Below, piece by piece: positions 5,384 through 8,605 of a stretch of DNA of 8,605 nt (positions within the stretch are counted from its first letter, which is position 1; each line of letters opens with the position of its first letter). The position numbers were made by a program, and so were the translations under genes. The DNA comes from Bacillota bacterium. Lineage in GTDB: Bacteria; Bacillota; Dethiobacteria; DTU022. Under the pieces are notes generated by a model that saw only the letters and a list, made by a program, of their open reading frames with translations, was not told the origin of the DNA and did no database searches. The DNA is taken from positions 1-8,605 of the forward strand of contig JAAZPS010000265.1 in assembly GCA_012797095.1 (NCBI GenBank), read 5' to 3'.

Positions 5384-7548
5384 TCGATCCCCCCTCCCCC
5401 GGCTTCCCTTCTTTCCTGAAGAATGTGCGCAAAGGACTCCAGGCGGGTCTTCAGACCGGCGCGGCCGGTCTGCTCGTTGACGATCACGGTCAGCAGGGGC
5501 AGCGAAAGTTTTTCCGTCAGTCCAGCAAGGATGCTCTGGGCGACGATCTCGGGCATGCAGGTGAACGGCCACAGGTGGATCACCCCTTCAACACCCTCAC
5601 GCGGCGCCAGCGCGGCCAGGCCGACGCTGTCGCGGCCATGACCGCCGACCGATTGCTCCAGGTAGGGCTTTGCCGCGGTACTGATCCGGCTATGTCGCAG
5701 GAGCTGCGCCGGGCTTTTCAGGATATTGTGGCAGAACCAATTCATCACGGTGATCTCGCGCTCAACCTCGATGCGGATATCGCCGAGGGAGCCGAGTGTG
5801 CGGGCGATCTCCTGATTGACGTACTCTTCAAAGACGGCGTAGATCTCACCGATAAGGCGCACCCTCAGCGGAGCACAGCGCTGCTCCAGCCTGAGAGCGG
5901 CACCGTCGTCGGCAAAATCCCGATAGCCTTTTCGAAGGGAGCCGAAAGAAGCCGCTGCGGCTGAGCGTTTCAAAAATTTCTGGAAGAGCCCGTAGGCACC
6001 GCCCCGTTGCTTTTCCCGCGCCTGCAGTTTGAAGAAGAGCGCTTCGGCCCGCTCCGTCAGGAGGGCCTTGTAAAATCCGAGCAGGGCGCTCCGGATCAGC
6101 CGGCCGCGCAGCGAGGGCTCGAAGAATGATTGCAGCGTCCGGATAAAGGGTCCGTAATTTTCCCGCAGGGGAAAGGGCGAATCGATGGTAAGCATCTCGA
6201 AGCGGTAGCCGGCTCGCTTGAGCGCCAGCTCCTGCAGCTCGGCATACCAGCCCAGGCGGCAGCGGCCCTTCCCCCCGACCATGATGATCGTGTTGGCCCC
6301 GGCCTCGAGAGACTGGCGCATCTGACCGATGGTCACGGTAAAGGGGTAGCAGATGAATTCGGGGGCCAGCTCCTCGCCCAGCGCCACGGTCTGGCGGGTT
6401 ACCGGAAACGGACCGACCGTCCGGACCAGCCCATCGTTGAGGATGGTGGAAAGAGCGGCGCCGAGATGTCCCATATTCGGAAAGCCGAGGACCCTGCTTT
6501 CCTGGTGCGGCGGGATCAGCCGGGTCCCGGCCGGGGTCTTGCCGGATCCGGGGCGGACCGCGCTTTGTTCAGAGAGGGTATCCAGAAATGCTTCCAGCCT
6601 GGTGACCAGACCCGCTTCGCCGGTCTGCTCGTCAACGGTAAGGATCAGCAGGGGGATCCCGGCTTTTTCCGCCTCTTTTTCCAGAAGCAGCTCCATCACC
6701 GCCTCGGGGCCACATTCGAAGGGCCCCAGAAAGATCAGGCTGTCCACCATCCGGCGGCGCAGCCAGTAGAGGGCGCTGCCGACGATCGTCTGCTCGAAGC
6801 TCCAGAGGGATCGGCCGTACGCGGTCTCCCCCAGGCTTTCCCGGATCGCCCGGGCCGGGAGCATCTCCGCTACCAGAACAGCGGCATGCTCGCGCAGCCG
6901 TTCGACTATGTTGTGCGCGATATAGTCGTAAAGAACGTAGTTGTGTCCGAGCACCCCGATGCGGCGGCTGCGGTTCAGCCGGGCAGCCGGGTTGTACGGG
7001 CGCCGCCTTTTGAAGCGGCTCATCCCCAGGTACCGTTCAAAACCCTCGGGTGCGGTCAGCTTTTCCCCGGCGCACAGAGCGCTCCAGCGATTCTGAAAGC
7101 GCCAGGCGCTGCGCAAACTTTTCCGGATCTCGTTTTCACTTTGTCCCAGCCGGCGGCCCATCTCCATAAACGAGGCGACGCTGGCCCGGCGGGCCTCCCG
7201 CCAGTTGATCAGCGGCGAGAGCAGCTTTTCCGCCGGCAGATCAAAGCCGCTTCGCAGCATCGCCGGCAGACCGATATGTTTGGGACAGTAGTAGCTGTGT
7301 TGATCCTTGCTCACCAGGGTCGGCAAGAACAGATAATCCACCCCCCGGTCCAGAAGTTCCCGGGTATGAGGGAAAGCCAGCTTGACGGATATGCAGGGCT
7401 CATCGGTGGGGCAGATCGAGAGCTGCTGCAGGGTCCGGGCGGTGGTCGGGCTGGAGGGCAGGACCCGGCAGCCTAACCCCTCCAGAAAACTTTTGTAAAA
7501 GGGCAGGTAGTAGAAACTCGAAAGGACCTGTGGAATACCGACGATCAT
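5371..7548 (-). CDS. DUF2229 / HgdB-like double-domain protein, predicted partner of the activase
   Basis: 725 residues, soluble, no signal peptide. It has two HgdB-like halves, about 1-330 and 355-715. The N-terminal half opens with the DUF2229 signature: MIVGIPQVLSSFYYLPFYK, SICPTDEPC (C46, C52), DYLFLPTLVS and YYCPK (C88). It ends with LGPFECGPE (C279), then VDEQTGEAGLVTRLEAF (305-321). The second half starts at GFPNMG (355), has ICYPFTVTIGQM (C400) and GGKGRCRLGWYA (C430), and ends with LWPFTCMPE (C664) and VNEQTGRAGLKTRLESF (690-706). The paired PF.C.PE and EQTG.AGL.TRLE.F motifs show an internal duplication. Homologous regions are known both as separate genes and as the C-terminal part of very long activase fusions. 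By analogy with HgdB-type proteins the cysteines should bind iron-sulfur clusters and receive electrons from the activase. The start at 7548 follows a GGGGG site. It is the first gene of a two-gene operon. Confidence 0.93.
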   Translation of the reverse strand: MIVGIPQVLSSFYYLPFYKSFLEGLGCRVLPSSPTTARTLQQLSICPTDEPCISVKLAFPHTRELLDRGVDYLFLPTLVSKDQHSYYCPKHIGLPAMLRSGFDLPAEKLLSPLINWREARRASVASFMEMGRRLGQSENEIRKSLRSAWRFQNRWSALCAGEKLTAPEGFERYLGMSRFKRRRPYNPAARLNRSRRIGVLGHNYVLYDYIAHNIVERLREHAAVLVAEMLPARAIRESLGETAYGRSLWSFEQTIVGSALYWLRRRMVDSLIFLGPFECGPEAVMELLLEKEAEKAGIPLLILTVDEQTGEAGLVTRLEAFLDTLSEQSAVRPGSGKTPAGTRLIPPHQESRVLGFPNMGHLGAALSTILNDGLVRTVGPFPVTRQTVALGEELAPEFICYPFTVTIGQMRQSLEAGANTIIMVGGKGRCRLGWYAELQELALKRAGYRFEMLTIDSPFPLRENYGPFIRTLQSFFEPSLRGRLIRSALLGFYKALLTERAEALFFKLQAREKQRGGAYGLFQKFLKRSAAAASFGSLRKGYRDFADDGAALRLEQRCAPLRVRLIGEIYAVFEEYVNQEIARTLGSLGDIRIEVEREITVMNWFCHNILKSPAQLLRHSRISTAAKPYLEQSVGGHGRDSVGLAALAPREGVEGVIHLWPFTCMPEIVAQSILAGLTEKLSLPLLTVIVNEQTGRAGLKTRLESFAHILQERREAGGGGIECIS

Positions 7549-7570
7549 GCTGTCGCCCCCGGCATAAACT

Positions 7571-7601
7571 ATAATAAAAATTCATAGCCTATTTTGACCA
7601 A
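7571..7601 (-). promoter_or_regulatory. Possible promoter for the DUF2229/activase operon
   Basis: On the minus strand TTGGTC (7601-7596) lies 19 bases before TATTAT (7576-7571), in an AT-rich patch just upstream of the start at 7548. The spacer is longer than ideal and the -35 box is weak. No better candidate was seen. Confidence 0.3.
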
Positions 7602-7608
7602 GTTTCGG

Positions 7609-7664
7609 GAGGGCTATTCGAAAGCAGGCTAAATGCTGAATCTCAGCTGCAGGTGAATCCGCAA
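7609..7664 (+). repeat. About 55-bp dispersed element, left copy
   Basis: It shares CGAAAGCAGG, then TAAA, then TGCAGG.GA..CCG with 8530-8584 in the same order and spacing, with one gap. The two copies bracket repeat array 2. The strand is arbitrary. The role is unknown. Confidence 0.6.
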
Positions 7665-7675
7665 GAACATAAATT

Positions 7676-7834
7676 GTGGAGGCAAGAATCGAATTCTTGG
7701 CGAAGTTACAGAAGGAACTGCTTGAGCCGGTCCTTCACCCCCTGTTATCCCGGGCAATCGGGCTGGTGAAAAACGAGATCCTTCGCTGCGCTCAGGATGA
7801 CAGGGGAGTAGCGCTCATTATGACAGGGGAGTAG
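7676..7834 (+). CDS. Doubtful 52-residue ORF running into the hairpin repeat
   Basis: GTG at 7676 to TAG at 7832-7834. The first 34 residues are an amphipathic, leucine-rich helix (EFLAKLQKELLEPVLHPLLS), and the rest (EILRCAQDDRG and on) is translation of the repeat at 7775-7806. There is no good ribosome binding site and no recognised family. It may be the remnant of a small gene cut by the repeat, or chance. A 7-bp hairpin, CAAGAAT/ATTCTTG (7683-7699), lies inside it. Confidence 0.2.
   Translation: MEARIEFLAKLQKELLEPVLHPLLSRAIGLVKNEILRCAQDDRGVALIMTGE
7775..7806 (-). repeat. Hairpin repeat, minus orientation, at the start of array 2
   Basis: Same sequence as 3793-3824. Its tail (ATGACAGGGGAGTAGCGCTCA) is then repeated about every 24 bases at 7797-7840, in partly decayed form, leading into array 2. 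Confidence 0.85.
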
Positions 7835-8414
7835 CGCTCAGGATGCAGGGAAGTGCCCACATTGTCATCCTGAGGGCGCAGCCTGAAGGATCTCCGGCAG
7901 GTCGTTGGGGTTAATGCAACTTGCGCTTATGACCCGAAAACCGGCAAATAGCCGGCCAAGGTCCTCATCTCTCCGGTTGATAAGGTGGGACAAACAGGTA
8001 CGTCCCCTTTGTCCCAGGGGAGTAGCGCTCAGGATGCAGGGAAGTGCCCACAATGTCATCCTGAGGGCGCAGCCTGAAGAATCTCCGGCAGGCCGTTGGG
8101 GTTAATGCAACTTGCGCTTATGACCCGAAAACCGGCAAATAGCCGGCCAATGGCTCCATCTCTCCGGTTGATAAGGTGGGACAAACAGGTACGTCCCCTT
8201 TGTCCCACGTCCCCTTTGTCCCAGGGGAGTAGCGCTCAGGATGCAGGGGAGTGCCCACATTGTCATCCTGAGGGCGCAGCCTGAAGGATCTCCGGCAGGT
8301 CGTTGGGGTTAATAAAACTTGCGCTTATGACCCGAAAACCGGCAAATAGCCGGCCAAGGTCTCCATCTCTCCGGTTGATAAGGTGGGACAAACAGGTACG
8401 TCCCCTTTGTCCCA
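7826..8414 (+). repeat. Repeat array 2: three tandem 191-bp units
   Basis: Units are 7826-8016, 8017-8223 and 8224-8414. The middle one is 207 bp only because of a 16-bp tandem duplication. Each has, in order: the tail GGGGAGTAGCGCTCAGGATG; a hairpin (7867-7891, 8058-8082, 8265-8289) with outer stem ATCCT/AGGAT, a GA on each side, inner stem GGGC/GCCT and loop GCA; a middle module AACTTGCGCTTATGACCCG, related to that of array 1; a CCGGC/GCCGG hairpin (7941-7955 in the first unit); and a palindrome TGGGACAAA/TTTGTCCCA. Differences between units are few, so the amplification is recent. No gene is seen in the array. Frames open across it are repeat translations. Confidence 0.95.
8192..8223 (+). 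repeat. 16-bp tandem duplication in the second 191-bp unit
   Basis: CGTCCCCTTTGTCCCA occurs at 8192-8207 and again at 8208-8223. It adds a second copy of the 3' arm of the GGGACAAA palindrome. Confidence 0.9.
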
Positions 8415-8500
8415 TGACCGCAAGCTGGCAACTCGCCTGTTGATGGCTCCATCTTTCCGGTCGGTAAAGTGGGACAAACAGGTACGTCCCCTTTGTCCCA
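8415..8500 (+). repeat. Partial fourth unit of array 2, hybrid type
   Basis: It lacks the GA hairpin. Its first part (TGACCGCAAGCTGGCAACTC) resembles the middle module of array 1 rather than of array 2. Its end has the palindrome TGGGACAAA (8470-8478) / TTTGTCCCA (8492-8500) of array 2. A further broken arm, CCGTCCCTTTTGTC, follows at 8501-8514. Confidence 0.75.
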
Positions 8501-8529
8501 CCGTCCCTTTTGTCTCTCTTCTGGAACAG

Positions 8530-8584
8530 GAGGAATATACGAAAGCAGGTTAAAAGCGGTAACCGGTTGCAGGAGATCCCGTAA
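8530..8584 (+). repeat. About 55-bp dispersed element, right copy
   Basis: Matches 7609-7664: GAGGA.TAT.CGAAAGCAGG, TAAA, TGCAGG.GA, CCG. The remaining 21 bases of the window are AT-rich and hold no gene start that I can support. Confidence 0.6.
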
Positions 8585-8605
8585 TATAATAAGATCTCGT
8601 TGTCA

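Noticed and set aside
5384..5572. Longer activase reading from 5572
   Set aside because: The extra 63 residues lie inside the DUF2229 gene, are Arg/Pro/Asp-rich and carry no motif. GTG at 5383 directly precedes the phosphate-1 loop and has a good ribosome binding site.
6130..7476. Plus-strand open frame of 448 codons opposite the DUF2229 gene
   Set aside because: It is antisense to a clearly recognised gene, with Gln/Pro/Gly/Arg-rich composition and no motifs or ribosome binding site.
7865..8284. Frames across repeat array 2
   Set aside because: They translate the 191-bp unit, repeating the same peptide from unit to unit. No start signals.
7826..8500. CRISPR array
   Set aside because: The repeats are long and continuous, without unique spacers of constant length, and there are no cas genes nearby.
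8585..8590. TATAAT as a promoter -10 box at the right edge
   Set aside because: No acceptable -35 box lies 15-19 bases upstream, and no gene start is visible before the window ends.

Overview
The window reads as chromosomal DNA of a GC-rich anaerobic bacterium, most likely a Firmicute of the Clostridia. This is inferred from a class I hybrid cluster protein, an activase/HgdB-type oxygen-sensitive reductase pair, strong GGAGG ribosome binding sites and a consensus sigma-A promoter. No 16S rRNA or other marker gene is present, so the genus cannot be fixed. No tRNA, rRNA, CRISPR array, transposase or phage gene was seen.

Layout. (1) 1-2297, plus strand: the 3' part of a helical protein (perhaps carboxymuconolactone decarboxylase/AhpD-like), then hcp with all hybrid-cluster ligands, closed by a clear intrinsic terminator. 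(2) 2476-3787, plus strand: a perfect TTGACA-17-TATAAT promoter drives an FmdB-type zinc ribbon, a regulator with three tandem Cro/C1 HTH domains, and a 63-residue coiled-coil protein whose last codons derive from a repeat element. (3) 3756-4405: a gene-free repeat region between convergent genes, with 121-124 bp units, each carrying a short hairpin. (4) 4406-7548, minus strand: a two-gene unit. A 725-aa DUF2229/HgdB-like double-domain protein comes first, then a 325-aa ATP-dependent activase of the BcrAD/BadFG/HgdC type that starts at GTG inside the end of the first gene. (5) 7549-8605: a second gene-free repeat region with three 191-bp tandem units plus a partial fourth, bracketed by two copies of a further ~55-bp element.

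How the parts work together. The minus-strand pair looks like a self-contained ATP-driven low-potential electron transfer system: the activase hydrolyses ATP and passes electrons from its [4Fe-4S] cluster to the HgdB-like partner. The substrate is unknown. Hcp handles hydroxylamine or nitric oxide. The triple-HTH protein probably regulates its own operon and perhaps neighbours.

The most unusual signals are outside the genes. Two related, mosaic repeat arrays bracket the reductase pair. All hairpin copies share an outer stem, a tandem GA mismatch on both sides, and an inner stem whose sequence varies while pairing is kept. I found no clear novel defence or biosynthetic system. The reductase pair and the structured repeats are the best leads.
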